A stretch of DNA of 64,000 nucleotides from Chryseobacterium sp. YIM B08800 (lineage in GTDB: Bacteria > Bacteroidota > Bacteroidia > Flavobacteriales > Weeksellaceae). Positions 1 through 8,668 of this stretch are shown here, piece after piece. Position 1 is the stretch's first letter. Each line of letters starts with the position of its first letter. Below the pieces are notes generated by a model. The model was not told the DNA's origin. It worked only from the letters and a program-made list of their open reading frames with translations, and did no database searches. The stretch covers positions 88,889 to 152,888 of the forward strand of contig NZ_JAPDKN010000022.1 of assembly GCF_026163565.1 (NCBI RefSeq), written 5' to 3'. Position numbers and translations under genes: made by a program.

Positions 1-317
1 CCTTTATCATTTATAATAAATTCATGAAAATGATTCCATAGTTTGAAAGGTCCTTTTTTCTGAAAGTCTGTGAAGCTTTTCTGAAAATTAACTTCCGTAA
101 TTTCGGTTTGCCAGTTTAGTTTAATTCCCAAAAGAGGCGAAACGTAATAATCAATCAACATTCCTTCATAGATTTCGTCATCAGAAAGCTGTGTTCTTAC
201 TACAAAATTCATGTCTTTCGGGGTGATTTCCGAAAGATTATTTGCCGAAGAGAAAAATTTCCAGGCAGTTTTTATATCGCAGTTAAGTTGTTGTTGACGT
301 TTAAGCTGGTGTACCAT
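1..317 (-). CDS. SRPBCC-family protein, 3' end cut by window edge
   Basis: The frame opens with ATG at 317 on the minus strand and runs off the left edge without a stop, so only about 105 N-terminal residues are visible. They begin MVHQLKRQQQLNCDIKTAW and continue with a pattern typical of SRPBCC (START-like) ligand-binding proteins: an early helix, then a strand containing LSEITPKDMNF. It starts 16 bp after crtB, so it is the fourth gene of the carotenoid operon. Similar SRPBCC proteins sit next to crtB in flavobacterial carotenoid clusters; their role is not established. The family call is moderately sure, the function is not known. Confidence 0.7.
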   Translation of the reverse strand, partial: MVHQLKRQQQLNCDIKTAWKFFSSANNLSEITPKDMNFVVRTQLSDDEIYEGMLIDYYVSPLLGIKLNWQTEITEVNFQKSFTDFQKKGPFKLWNHFHEFIINDK

Positions 318-333
318 TTTTTTAATTTATATT

Positions 334-1170
334 TTATAAAAAAGACATTTTGTATTGCACATAGCTGCTCATCATTAAAGAAAATTTTCTACCGTTTGAT
401 ATTCTGATTCTTTGGTTGATGATCTTATTGGCAGAGGTTTTTTTTATTTTTCTGAAAAGAGAAATATAGTATCGATAAGCCAGATAAACTCCAAATCTTG
501 AAGAATTTGGAAGTTTTCTGATACCTTCAAAGGCTTCATTAAATTCATCGAAAATTTCTTTTTCAATTTGAGACTTTACAACATTATCAAAGTAAGAAAT
601 ATCGACATTCGGAAAATAAGTGCGTCCCAAAATCTGATAATCATCTTTCATATCACGTAGAAAGTTTACTTTCTGAAATGCAGAGCCCAATTTCATCGCA
701 GAAGGTTTCAGTAGATTGTATTTTTCTTTATTTCCGTCAACGAAAATATGAAGGCACATTAAGCCGACAACTTCTGCAGAACCGAGAATATATTCTTTAT
801 AAAGTTCAGAGTCATAATCGATTTTCTGTAAATCCATTTCCATACTTTTAAGAAACTGATTAATCAGCTCTACATCGATCTCATATCGGTGAATCGTCTC
901 CTGAAACGCCTGCAAGATTGGGTTTAAAGAAATTTTTTCGTCTAAAGCCTGGGTGGTTTGCTCACGAAATCTTGCCAAAAGAGTAGTGCGGTCAAAACCA
1001 TGAAAGCTGTCGACAATTTCATCAGCTAACCTTACATATCCGTAGATGGCGTAAATGGAATTTCTGATCTTTGGTGAAAGTGCCAAAATTCCCAAAGAAA
1101 AACTCGTGCTGTATTGTTTTGTGGTCTGTTTACTGATCTTATAAGAAAGTTCATCGAAAAGTTTTTTCAT
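334..1170 (-). CDS. crtB: Phytoene synthase (squalene/phytoene synthase family)
   Basis: This enzyme condenses two geranylgeranyl diphosphates head to head into phytoene, the first committed step of C40 carotenoids. At 278 residues it has family length. Both aspartate-rich Mg-diphosphate motifs are present: DEIVD at residues 50-54, and RDMKDD near residue 172 in the context NFLRDMKDDYQILGRTYFP. The N-terminal tract with YSTSFSLGI is also typical. It lies 9 bp downstream of crtI and 16 bp upstream of the SRPBCC gene, so the cluster is probably one transcript. Expression is likely controlled by the MarR regulator at the operon head. The call is secure. Confidence 0.95.
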   Translation of the reverse strand: MKKLFDELSYKISKQTTKQYSTSFSLGILALSPKIRNSIYAIYGYVRLADEIVDSFHGFDRTTLLARFREQTTQALDEKISLNPILQAFQETIHRYEIDVELINQFLKSMEMDLQKIDYDSELYKEYILGSAEVVGLMCLHIFVDGNKEKYNLLKPSAMKLGSAFQKVNFLRDMKDDYQILGRTYFPNVDISYFDNVVKSQIEKEIFDEFNEAFEGIRKLPNSSRFGVYLAYRYYISLFRKIKKTSANKIINQRIRISNGRKFSLMMSSYVQYKMSFL

Positions 1171-1179
1171 ATTTTTGGG

Positions 1180-2646
1180 TTATTTGGTGGCTTCGGTTGC
1201 GGCTATTTTTCCGGATATAATCGAGGGCGGAACTCCCGGTCCGGGAACGGTGAGTTGCCCTGTATAAAAAAGATTTTTTACTTTTTTATTTCTCAGTGAC
1301 GGTTTCAGAACTGCGGTCTGATTCAGCGTGTTGGCCAAACCATAAGCATTTCCTTGGTATGCATTGTAATCGTTTTTGAAATCACTAATGCAATAGCTTT
1401 TTTTATAGTCGATTTTTGATAAAAGATTTAATGATTTGGTGTGTTTTTCAAGCCTTTCAATCATTTCGAGGAAATATTTTTCTCTGATCTCTTCGTTATC
1501 TTCAATTCCTATTGCGATTGGCATCAAAAGAAATACATTTTCGCAATTTTCGGGAGCTACATTTTTATCTGTTTTTGATGGACAACAGCTATAAAATAAA
1601 GGCTTTGTTGGCCATTTTTTATCTTCGTAAATTTCAGAAGTATGAAGCTCTAAATCATTTTCAAAAAATAAAGTATGATGTTTCAGATTTTGAATTTTTT
1701 CTTTAAATCCTAAATAATAAATAAGACAGGATGGTGCGAAAGTTTTCTTTTCCCAATAATCTTCGCTGTAATTTTGATATTCTTCCTGAAGTAAATTCTG
1801 TTCTGTATGATGATAATCAGACGATGCAATTACGCTATCAAACTTAATTTCTGAACCGTTGACAACAATTGATTGCGCTTTGCTATCTTTAATTTTAATT
1901 TCTTCAACATTTGAATTTAAATGAAACTGAGCGCCTTGGTCTTTGGCAATTTCAGACATGGCTTCAATGACTTTATAAAAACCTCCCATCGGATACCAAG
2001 TTCCCAATTTATAACCTCCATAATTCATCAAACTGTACAAAGCCGGAATATCTTTTGGAGCAGCCCCGAGAAAAATAACCGGAAATTCCATCAGCATAAT
2101 CAGTTTGGGATGTGAAAAATATTTTCTTACAAAACGATGAAAATTAGATAATAAATCAAGCTTTAAAGCACTTTTTGCAATTTTTGGAGAAACAAATTCA
2201 AACCATGAATGACAAGGTTTTGTGACGAAATCTTTCATCCCGACTTCATATTTGTACTTTGCGTCTTCCATGAACTCATCCAGCTTTTTTGCTGCTCCTT
2301 TTTCAATAATTTCAAAAAGATCTCTCATTTCAGAATAATCTTTCGGAACAGCCATAATTCCGTCAGAAAAAACCATTTCGAATTGAGGATTTAACGAAAT
2401 CAGTTCGTAATAATCAGAAGTTTTTTTATTAAATGCATTGAAAAAATCTTCAATAATATCGGGCATCCAATACCAACTTGGGCCCATATCAAAAACATAA
2501 CCATTATCGGAGGTAAATTGTCTGGCTCTTCCTCCCAAACTGCTGTTTTTTTCAAAAACGTGAACTTCATGACCAGCTTGTGCAGCATAAGCAGCAGCAG
2601 ATAATCCTGAAAATCCCGAACCGATAATTGCTATTTTTTTAATCAT
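1180..2646 (-). CDS. crtI: Phytoene desaturase / carotene isomerase-type FAD oxidoreductase
   Basis: CrtI introduces double bonds into phytoene to give lycopene-type products. The protein has 488 residues, the usual length. It opens with an FAD-binding Rossmann motif, GSGFSGLSAAAYAAQAG at residues 9-25, followed by the VFEKNSSLGGRAR segment, and ends with the family signature FYTGQLTVPGPGVPPSIISG. The gene starts 2 bp after the stop of the MarR gene and is followed after 9 bp by crtB, which suggests translational coupling. The number of desaturation steps cannot be read from sequence alone. No defects are seen. Confidence 0.95.
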   Translation of the reverse strand: MIKKIAIIGSGFSGLSAAAYAAQAGHEVHVFEKNSSLGGRARQFTSDNGYVFDMGPSWYWMPDIIEDFFNAFNKKTSDYYELISLNPQFEMVFSDGIMAVPKDYSEMRDLFEIIEKGAAKKLDEFMEDAKYKYEVGMKDFVTKPCHSWFEFVSPKIAKSALKLDLLSNFHRFVRKYFSHPKLIMLMEFPVIFLGAAPKDIPALYSLMNYGGYKLGTWYPMGGFYKVIEAMSEIAKDQGAQFHLNSNVEEIKIKDSKAQSIVVNGSEIKFDSVIASSDYHHTEQNLLQEEYQNYSEDYWEKKTFAPSCLIYYLGFKEKIQNLKHHTLFFENDLELHTSEIYEDKKWPTKPLFYSCCPSKTDKNVAPENCENVFLLMPIAIGIEDNEEIREKYFLEMIERLEKHTKSLNLLSKIDYKKSYCISDFKNDYNAYQGNAYGLANTLNQTAVLKPSLRNKKVKNLFYTGQLTVPGPGVPPSIISGKIAATEATK

Positions 2647-2648
2647 AA

Positions 2649-3320
2649 TTAATTATCATTAAATGAATATTCTCTAAAGACCGTATCTAATAAATTTGTA
2701 CTGTCAATATTTCTGCCAAAAATAGGATTGTGGAAGTGGTCAAGTTTATGTAGAAGCTCAATTAAAGTATACTTTTCGTCTTCTGTAAGATTTCCACTGA
2801 CAATTTTGGTAGCATTTCTTATGTTGGTCATTTGCTTTTCCAACGTTTCCAACCCCTTTTCAGTAATACTCAATACTTTCGATCTTTTATCTGTTTTAGA
2901 ATCAGATTGTTTTACCCAGCCTTGTTTAATCAGTCTGTTAATAATTAAGTTTCCTACCGGTTTATCCTGAATATTCTTCTTAATAAGTTCGGTTTTGCTC
3001 ATATTACCGAAAGATTTTAGAGTGATCAGGTAGATAAACTCTTCTTGTGTAGAAAATTCTGAACCGGCAATTGCAGACTTTGAATAAGTCTTTGCGTATC
3101 TGTTCATGTGAACAAGTAGTGTACTAATAACGCTTTCCGGGCTTCTTCCGTTTTCTTTTCCTTCCCAAACAATATTTTTTTGAGTAGGTGTTTTTTTATT
3201 TTGATGATGCTGAACCCAAGTTTTAAATCCTTCAATATCAGAAGTGTATTGTGAATTTGTATTTTCAGAATCGAATTGTTCAAGCAAGTGAATTACATCT
3301 TTTGCTAAATTATAATTCAT
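2649..3320 (-). CDS. MarR-family regulator heading the carotenoid operon
   Basis: This 223-residue protein has a winged-helix MarR core at roughly residues 85-190, with the recognition-helix region MSKTELIKKNIQDKPVGNLIINRL and the wing DSKTDKRSKVLSITEKG. It carries about 60 extra N-terminal residues compared with a minimal MarR. It is the first gene of the operon and ends 2 bp before crtI. A perfect 8-7-8 palindrome overlaps the promoter 17 bp upstream of its start, which implies autoregulation together with the crt genes. A MarR-type repressor, CrtR, controls carotenoid genes in Corynebacterium; the same logic here is inference. The ligand is unknown. Confidence 0.88.
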   Translation of the reverse strand: MNYNLAKDVIHLLEQFDSENTNSQYTSDIEGFKTWVQHHQNKKTPTQKNIVWEGKENGRSPESVISTLLVHMNRYAKTYSKSAIAGSEFSTQEEFIYLITLKSFGNMSKTELIKKNIQDKPVGNLIINRLIKQGWVKQSDSKTDKRSKVLSITEKGLETLEKQMTNIRNATKIVSGNLTEDEKYTLIELLHKLDHFHNPIFGRNIDSTNLLDTVFREYSFNDN

Positions 3321-3337
3321 AATTAAACTATTTTAGT

Positions 3338-3360
3338 AAACAAATATACTTAATTTGTTT
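3338..3360 (-). promoter_or_regulatory. Carotenoid operon promoter with palindromic MarR operator
   Basis: Plus-strand bases 3338-3345 (AAACAAAT) and 3353-3360 (ATTTGTTT) are exact inverted repeats separated by 7 nt. Read on the minus strand, the promoter-proximal half supplies TATATTTG (3348 to 3341), an exact match to the Bacteroidota -7 box TAnnTTTG. A dimeric MarR bound here would cover the promoter. I see no convincing -33 TTG. Confidence 0.7.
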
Positions 3361-3400
3361 TAAATAATTTATTTATAAACTAATTTAAATTTAAATAAAA

Positions 3401-3430
3401 AATAAGACTTTGATTTTTCAAAGCCTTATT
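3401..3430 (-). terminator. Terminator of the T9SS cargo gene
   Basis: Arms of 13 nt (3401-3413 and 3418-3430) with a 4-nt loop pair fully on the minus strand, with one G-U, and are followed by a U-rich run (3400 to 3391). It sits 37 bp after the stop of the minus-strand gene at 3467. Confidence 0.8.
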
Positions 3431-3466
3431 CTCCTAATTCTAATTACGATTAATAATTTATTCCAT

Positions 3467-4828
3467 TTACTTTTTGATTACTTTTTTTATTATCTGCTTC
3501 CCTGTTTCTAAATTAATTTTAATATAATAAACTCCTTTTAAATAAGGGGTTAAGTCAATCTGTTGTGTTTCATGTTGTGTACTCAAAAGTTGTCCGACAG
3601 TATTTGTAATTTTTACCGATGTTACTTTTGTATTTCCTTTTATTTTGATGATTCCATTAGTTGGATTAGGATAAACTTCAAGGTTGTCTTTTTTAACATC
3701 TTGTACAGAAAGCAATGATGCTAAAGAGATTCTTTTTACCTGTGTATTGCTCTGAGTATATGCAAGGACTAAATAATTATTTACATTATCTACCGCCAGA
3801 TCATTATAAGTTGCTTGACCGTCTGAGACAAAATCTCCTCCAAAAGAAGACCAAGTGTTAGAAATATTATCGTATTTATATACTGTATTTTTCAAATGAT
3901 TCCCATCACTACTGTCCCATTGACTTGCAACGACAAACGGGATTCCTGTGGAAGTTACTGCAATAGCAAGATGCTGAACTGCTTTTGCTGAAAAATTTGC
4001 ATTTCCCACTTGTGTCCACGATGTACCATCAAACTTTTTTACGTTTATTTTTCTTCCGTTTGCAGAATTAGAAATATAGGCAACATACAGGTTGTTATTA
4101 GAATCTATTGCAATATCTGAAGTATATTGCTCACCCGAAGATGAAGATGTGTCAACCATTGCTCCGCCAACCAAGCTCCAGTTGTATGAAGAAGTTGCAG
4201 TAGTGCTATTTTCATAAACCCGGATTCCGCTTGAAACATTACAAGTGTACACTTTGTTATTTGTGCCAATTACCATTTCAGCAAATGAAGCTCCATTTGA
4301 AAACCCCGAGTTTCCTACTTGCTCCCAACCGTTATTTATAAAACGTCTTACAGTTCCCGATCCGTCTGATGAATAAGTGAATAGTACATTTGAAGGAGAT
4401 ACTGCTGAAGCATGAAAATTAACAGTATTGGTTGTAGCGGTTGCCAAAACAGACCATGTATTGCTGCTGAATTTTCTTACTTCTAATCCCGTTCCTTGAT
4501 TAGTGTAATAAATATTGCCTGAAGTATCTAAACTCAAAGAATTATAAAGTGCAATTCCCGTTGTGATTCCTGCACTTCCGCCGAGATATGACCAGTTATT
4601 TCCTTCAAATTTCTGTACAGAACCTTTTGAAACGGAAGTATCGTAATAAGATAAGTAATATCTTCCAGAACCATCTACGACTAGATTATTATAACTTGAT
4701 CCACCTGCAGAAACATTAGCAGAAGATCCCACGTTTTCCCATTGTTGGGCATTTACAGAAATTAGATTTGCAAATATTCCTATTGTTGCAAATGCTTTCC
4801 CAAAATTAAAAGAAGAAATTTTTACCAT
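3467..4828 (-). CDS. Secreted repeat protein with T9SS type A sorting domain
   Basis: The 453-residue protein has a cleavable signal peptide (about residues 1-27, ending SVNAQQ). A long Ser/Thr/Asn-rich region follows, built from recurring units such as W-x-x-V/L-G plus D-x-x-N-x-x-Y, which look like beta-propeller blades. The last 75 residues are a Por-secretion C-terminal domain: EVYPNPTNG, then VGQLLSTQ, and finally GVYYIKI with a Lys-rich end. It would cross the outer membrane through the T9SS and be surface-attached or released. It is a single-gene unit with its own terminator. The binding partner is unknown. Confidence 0.85.
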   Translation of the reverse strand: MVKISSFNFGKAFATIGIFANLISVNAQQWENVGSSANVSAGGSSYNNLVVDGSGRYYLSYYDTSVSKGSVQKFEGNNWSYLGGSAGITTGIALYNSLSLDTSGNIYYTNQGTGLEVRKFSSNTWSVLATATTNTVNFHASAVSPSNVLFTYSSDGSGTVRRFINNGWEQVGNSGFSNGASFAEMVIGTNNKVYTCNVSSGIRVYENSTTATSSYNWSLVGGAMVDTSSSSGEQYTSDIAIDSNNNLYVAYISNSANGRKINVKKFDGTSWTQVGNANFSAKAVQHLAIAVTSTGIPFVVASQWDSSDGNHLKNTVYKYDNISNTWSSFGGDFVSDGQATYNDLAVDNVNNYLVLAYTQSNTQVKRISLASLLSVQDVKKDNLEVYPNPTNGIIKIKGNTKVTSVKITNTVGQLLSTQHETQQIDLTPYLKGVYYIKINLETGKQIIKKVIKK

Positions 4829-5129
4829 AAATATTTGTTAAGAATAATGATATATTTAAATATTTGTAAAAAAAATGATTGATGATTTTGACGAATATTT
4901 AAATGTTTTTTATGCTGGCAAATATATTATGTGTTGAATTATTTTGAAGGTTTTGTTGCGAAATATTTATCAAAAAGCATACTCATTACATACTTTATTG
5001 TGTTTAATCGCATTTTTGTTGTGAATTTTAAAAGTGAATGTGTTGATTAAACAGATTTTACAACCTTATTTTAAAAATAGGGATGTGTTTAAATTTTCGG
5101 AAAATGACTTAAAGAATTAATGAAGAAGT
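4829..5129. other. Intergenic region, 301 bp, no gene seen
   Basis: AT-rich spacer between two minus-strand genes. A minus-strand TATATTTG box (4926 to 4919) could serve the T9SS cargo gene, about 90 bp ahead of its start. A weak AT-rich hairpin at 5064-5082 lies downstream of the regulator gene ending at 5130 and may be its terminator. Nothing else is recognisable. Confidence 0.4.
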
Positions 5130-6542
5130 TTAAATTTGATCAATCCATTGATAAATATCGACATTCTGAGGAATATTAAGCTTTTTCCTGATACGATATT
5201 TTTTATTTTGTACAGTTCTGGTTTCTATAAAGCTTATTCTGGCAATATCTTTGGTTGAAAGTTTCATTTTTAGTAAAGCACAAAACTCAATTTCCGATTG
5301 TTGTAAATCTGGATTCTTACTGAGAAGCTGATTTGAAAACTCAGGATAGACTTTTTCAAAAGTAAATAAAAATGCAGGATCCTTTTTTTCTAAAAGCTCC
5401 ATAAGATGATGATAGGTTTCCCTGCGATCAATTTCGGGTTTAGTTTCCGGCTCGATTTTATTTTTTTTTCTTTTGAAGGTTAAAAAAGCACCGCAAACGA
5501 TGGCAGAAATCGCAGGAATAATCCAATACCAGATAGGATTTTGGGCATTTTCCTGTTCTTTTTTATCCTTGCTGATTACTTCCTGTAAAGAATTGTATTT
5601 GCTTTTGAGAGATTTTAATTCATATTGCTCAATCTTATTACTGTAAAAATTAGCACTGTCTTTATTATTTAGAATACTGTATATATCTTTTAATGAATGA
5701 TAAATCTGATTATTATTAAGCTCAGTGCCGTTTTTATTGCTTATAAATAATGCTTTATGAAAGTTTTTTATAGAATTTTTATAATCTTTTTTGTCTTTAT
5801 ATACTTTTCCAATTACAGAGTAATTATCAATCATTGATTTATCATCGATTACATCCGAAGGTTTTATTAAAATTGATTTTTTTGCATAATGATATGCCGA
5901 ATCTGAATTAATCTGAATGTAAATATTCGCCAGATTAGCGTAATTCAAATACTGAAAATTGGCTTGTTCATTTTTATCCTTAAGGATTTTTCCACTTTCA
6001 ATTTCCTCATAAATCTTTTTTAGAGCTTCTTTTGGCTGATTTTTATCTAAATAAACATTGGCAAAGCTATTCAGCACATTCGATTTCGCGTAAAATATTT
6101 TTTTGCTGTTTGATTCATCTTTTTGAAGAATTTGATAGGCAGAATTTAAATATGAAATTGCTTTATCAGGAAATTTGTTGATAGAATATATTTCGGCAAT
6201 ATAAATATTAGACATCGCTTCAAAATAAATGTCTTTATACAAACTCGATTTTTTTCGAAGATTTTCACTGGTGATAATCAGGCTGTCCATCATATTTTTA
6301 CTGTAAAAATACCTGCACTTCCTGTCGAGAAGCTTCATTTCAGAAATAGAATCTTTCAGAATTACAGTTTGTTTCAAGAGTCCGTTTAATTCTTTGTAGG
6401 CCTCGTCAATATTATTTTTATAAAGTTTAGAATTGTTGGCGATTTTGGTTTTCAGTTGTGTGGCAGTGAGATTATTCTGTGCTGCTGTCAGAAAACTTAT
6501 AAGTATAATGTTGAATAAGAGTATTTTTCTAAACACAAACAT
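5130..6542 (-). CDS. TPR-containing transmembrane regulator with LuxR-type HTH
   Basis: The 470-residue protein has a signal peptide or first membrane segment (residues 1-21), tetratricopeptide-like helices over about residues 25-310, one membrane span near 345-362 (WYWIIPAISAIVCGAFL), and a C-terminal helix-turn-helix. The HTH contains LQQSEIEFCALLKMKLSTKD followed by IARISFIETRTVQNKKYRIR, the LuxR/GerE-like pattern common in Bacteroidota TPR regulators. It probably senses something in the periplasm and binds DNA on the cytoplasmic side. Its targets are not evident; the neighbouring genes are unrelated. The architecture is clear, the function is inference. Confidence 0.82.
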   Translation of the reverse strand: MFVFRKILLFNIILISFLTAAQNNLTATQLKTKIANNSKLYKNNIDEAYKELNGLLKQTVILKDSISEMKLLDRKCRYFYSKNMMDSLIITSENLRKKSSLYKDIYFEAMSNIYIAEIYSINKFPDKAISYLNSAYQILQKDESNSKKIFYAKSNVLNSFANVYLDKNQPKEALKKIYEEIESGKILKDKNEQANFQYLNYANLANIYIQINSDSAYHYAKKSILIKPSDVIDDKSMIDNYSVIGKVYKDKKDYKNSIKNFHKALFISNKNGTELNNNQIYHSLKDIYSILNNKDSANFYSNKIEQYELKSLKSKYNSLQEVISKDKKEQENAQNPIWYWIIPAISAIVCGAFLTFKRKKNKIEPETKPEIDRRETYHHLMELLEKKDPAFLFTFEKVYPEFSNQLLSKNPDLQQSEIEFCALLKMKLSTKDIARISFIETRTVQNKKYRIRKKLNIPQNVDIYQWIDQI

Positions 6543-6697
6543 TGTAAATAAATAGATATTTAGAGAATTGAAAGTGTAAATTTAATAAAAATAGAATGGA
6601 AATTATATCAAATTAACATGATTTTTGACTTTAAAATTAAAAATAAATAATGAATAGAATTGTAGTTGTAACATAATTTAAAATGATTTGTTATTTT

Positions 6698-6728
6698 TTG
6701 CATAGCTTAATCTTAATTTATACTTTTG
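6698..6728 (+). promoter_or_regulatory. Promoter of the orphan 612-residue protein
   Basis: TTG at 6698-6700, a 20-nt spacer, then TACTTTTG at 6721-6728 give both Bacteroidota promoter elements. Transcription would start near 6735, about 45 nt before the start codon. Confidence 0.7.
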
Positions 6729-6781
6729 TTGAGAATTTTAAAAATTCGCAGGTTTTCAGATCATTATCACTTTCATAAAAC

Positions 6782-8620
6782 ATGAAAGCAAAATATTATT
6801 GTTTTAAAATAATGATTAATAAACCTTTACACAGTTTTCACATTCCCGTTATGGGATTATCTTACACGATAGACAGCCCGATTCGTGTCGCTCAATACGG
6901 AATTTCTTCGGTTATATCGATTATTGATGACGAAATTGTAGAAAAAATGAAAAATTTCTACAGTAAAAAATTCAATCTTAATTATTTTGGAATTTCTTCA
7001 AAAACCGAAGATTACAGAGCCAAAAGAATTACAGATTATCTCGATATGATGGACGATATCGTTACAGAAAAATTTGAATCTTTTAAAGAAGAAATTTCTA
7101 AAAATACAGATGCTCTGAAGAATTTTATGACGATGCTTCCGAATACTTCCGAATTAAAAGACGGACTGCAGAATATTCTGAACCAGGGCGATTCCATAGC
7201 TTCAAATATTAAAAACTTTATCGAAAAAAATCTTGTTCCGGGAAATATTGATGTCAATATTATGACCAAGGTTGATAAAGACAATTATCGTAATAATGAA
7301 CAGCTTCCTGTCATTTTCAATGATGCACATGCTTCTCTTCGTGGGTTTGCTCAAAGCAAAATTTCTTCATCAATGGTGCTTTCTGCGGGTATGAATCCTC
7401 GTTTGTACAGTTATATTGAAGAGTTTGAAGATTTCTTTCCAGATGCTAATAATTTCATAAAAAAGAAGATCATTCTTAAAGTAAGTGATTTCCGTTCTGC
7501 AATGATCCAAGGAAATTTTTTGGCTAAAAAAGGACTTTGGGTTTCAGAATATAGAGTTGAATCGGGGCTGAATTGTGGCGGTCATGCTTTTGCTACGGAA
7601 GGTTTGTTATTGGGACCAATCATGGAAGAATTTAGACTGAGAAAAAATGAATTGATTTCTTCGGCACATTCTCTTATGATTAAAGCTCTCGAGCAAAAAG
7701 AAAAATATATTCCTACTGAACCTTTAGAAATGAAAATTACGGTTCAGGGTGGAGTAGGAACTTCTGAAGAACACGATTTTCTTCTTGAAAATTATCAGGT
7801 TGACAGCATTGGTTGGGGTTCACCATTTTTATTGGTTCCTGAAGCCACATCTGTAGATCGTGAAACGAGGGATCTTTTGGTGAAATCAAAACAGAACGAC
7901 TATTTTCTGAGCAATATCTCTCCTTTGGGAGTTCCTTTTAATACTGTTAGAGGAACATCGAATGAGATTTTAAAATATCATAAAGAAGCCAGAAATAAAT
8001 TCGGAAGTTCATGTCCTAAAAAATTACTGGCGTTAAGCAAAGAATATTCTCCACAAGGAATTTGTACGGCTTCCAAAAAATATCAGGATATCAAACTGAA
8101 AGATCTTGAAGCTGTAAAAGGTGAAATTACTCAAAAACAATTTGAACTTAGAAAAAAAGAAATCACAGATAAAGCTTGTCTTTGTGTAGGTTTGGTAAAT
8201 TCTGCATATTTAGAACAAGGAATCGAAATAAAAGGTGAGAAGCAAGGAGTTGTTATTTGCCCAGGACCTAATTTGGCGTATTTTGATAAAGAAGTTTCTC
8301 TTTCAGAAATGATTCAGCATATTTACGGAAATGGAAATATTCTTCCTGAAACCGAGCGACCGAATATGTTCATTAATGAACTGAAAATGTATGTGAATCA
8401 TTTAAAGAATGAAATTTCAGATTTTTCAGGAGAACTTACTAATTCCCAAATAAAAAAATGGAAAACTTTTAAATCCAACCTTTTTGAAGGGATTGATTAT
8501 TATAAAGAACTTTTCGAGAAAACCTCTTTTTTCTCAACAGAAAAAGACCGAATTAAAAATCAGTTAGAAGGTTTTAAAATGAACTTACATGAACTTATAA
8601 TTCCAGAATTACAAAAATAA
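6782..8620 (+). CDS. Conserved orphan protein, possible FMN-type TIM barrel
   Basis: I do not recognise a named family for this 612-residue protein. The segment VQGGVGTSEEHDFLLENYQV, followed by a Gly-Trp-Gly-Ser-Pro-Phe stretch near residues 345-350, resembles the phosphate/FMN-binding end of TIM-barrel oxidoreductases (glutamate synthase or nitronate monooxygenase type), and the N-terminus IPVMGLSYTIDSPIRVAQYG fits a first barrel strand. Cysteines cluster at GLNCGG, SSCPKK, GICTAS and KACLCVG, so an iron-sulfur centre is possible. There is no signal peptide. An alternative start, ATG at 6812, fits the conserved-looking N-terminus better. It is monocistronic with a good promoter and terminator. 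Confidence 0.75.
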   Translation: MKAKYYCFKIMINKPLHSFHIPVMGLSYTIDSPIRVAQYGISSVISIIDDEIVEKMKNFYSKKFNLNYFGISSKTEDYRAKRITDYLDMMDDIVTEKFESFKEEISKNTDALKNFMTMLPNTSELKDGLQNILNQGDSIASNIKNFIEKNLVPGNIDVNIMTKVDKDNYRNNEQLPVIFNDAHASLRGFAQSKISSSMVLSAGMNPRLYSYIEEFEDFFPDANNFIKKKIILKVSDFRSAMIQGNFLAKKGLWVSEYRVESGLNCGGHAFATEGLLLGPIMEEFRLRKNELISSAHSLMIKALEQKEKYIPTEPLEMKITVQGGVGTSEEHDFLLENYQVDSIGWGSPFLLVPEATSVDRETRDLLVKSKQNDYFLSNISPLGVPFNTVRGTSNEILKYHKEARNKFGSSCPKKLLALSKEYSPQGICTASKKYQDIKLKDLEAVKGEITQKQFELRKKEITDKACLCVGLVNSAYLEQGIEIKGEKQGVVICPGPNLAYFDKEVSLSEMIQHIYGNGNILPETERPNMFINELKMYVNHLKNEISDFSGELTNSQIKKWKTFKSNLFEGIDYYKELFEKTSFFSTEKDRIKNQLEGFKMNLHELIIPELQK

Positions 8621-8626
8621 AACTTC

Positions 8627-8664
8627 AATCTAAGACCGGAGATCTTAAGCTTCGGTCTTAGATT
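8627..8664. terminator. Bidirectional terminator between convergent genes
   Basis: Perfect 12-bp arms (8627-8638 and 8653-8664) enclose a 14-nt loop, midway between the plus-strand gene ending at 8620 and the minus-strand CLC gene ending at 8669. Confidence 0.8.
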
Positions 8665-8668
8665 TATC

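Noticed and set aside
1114..2588. Several frames of 60-65 codons on the opposite strand of crtB/crtI
   Set aside because: They lie wholly inside well-supported genes, lack domains and have compositions expected of antisense shadows.
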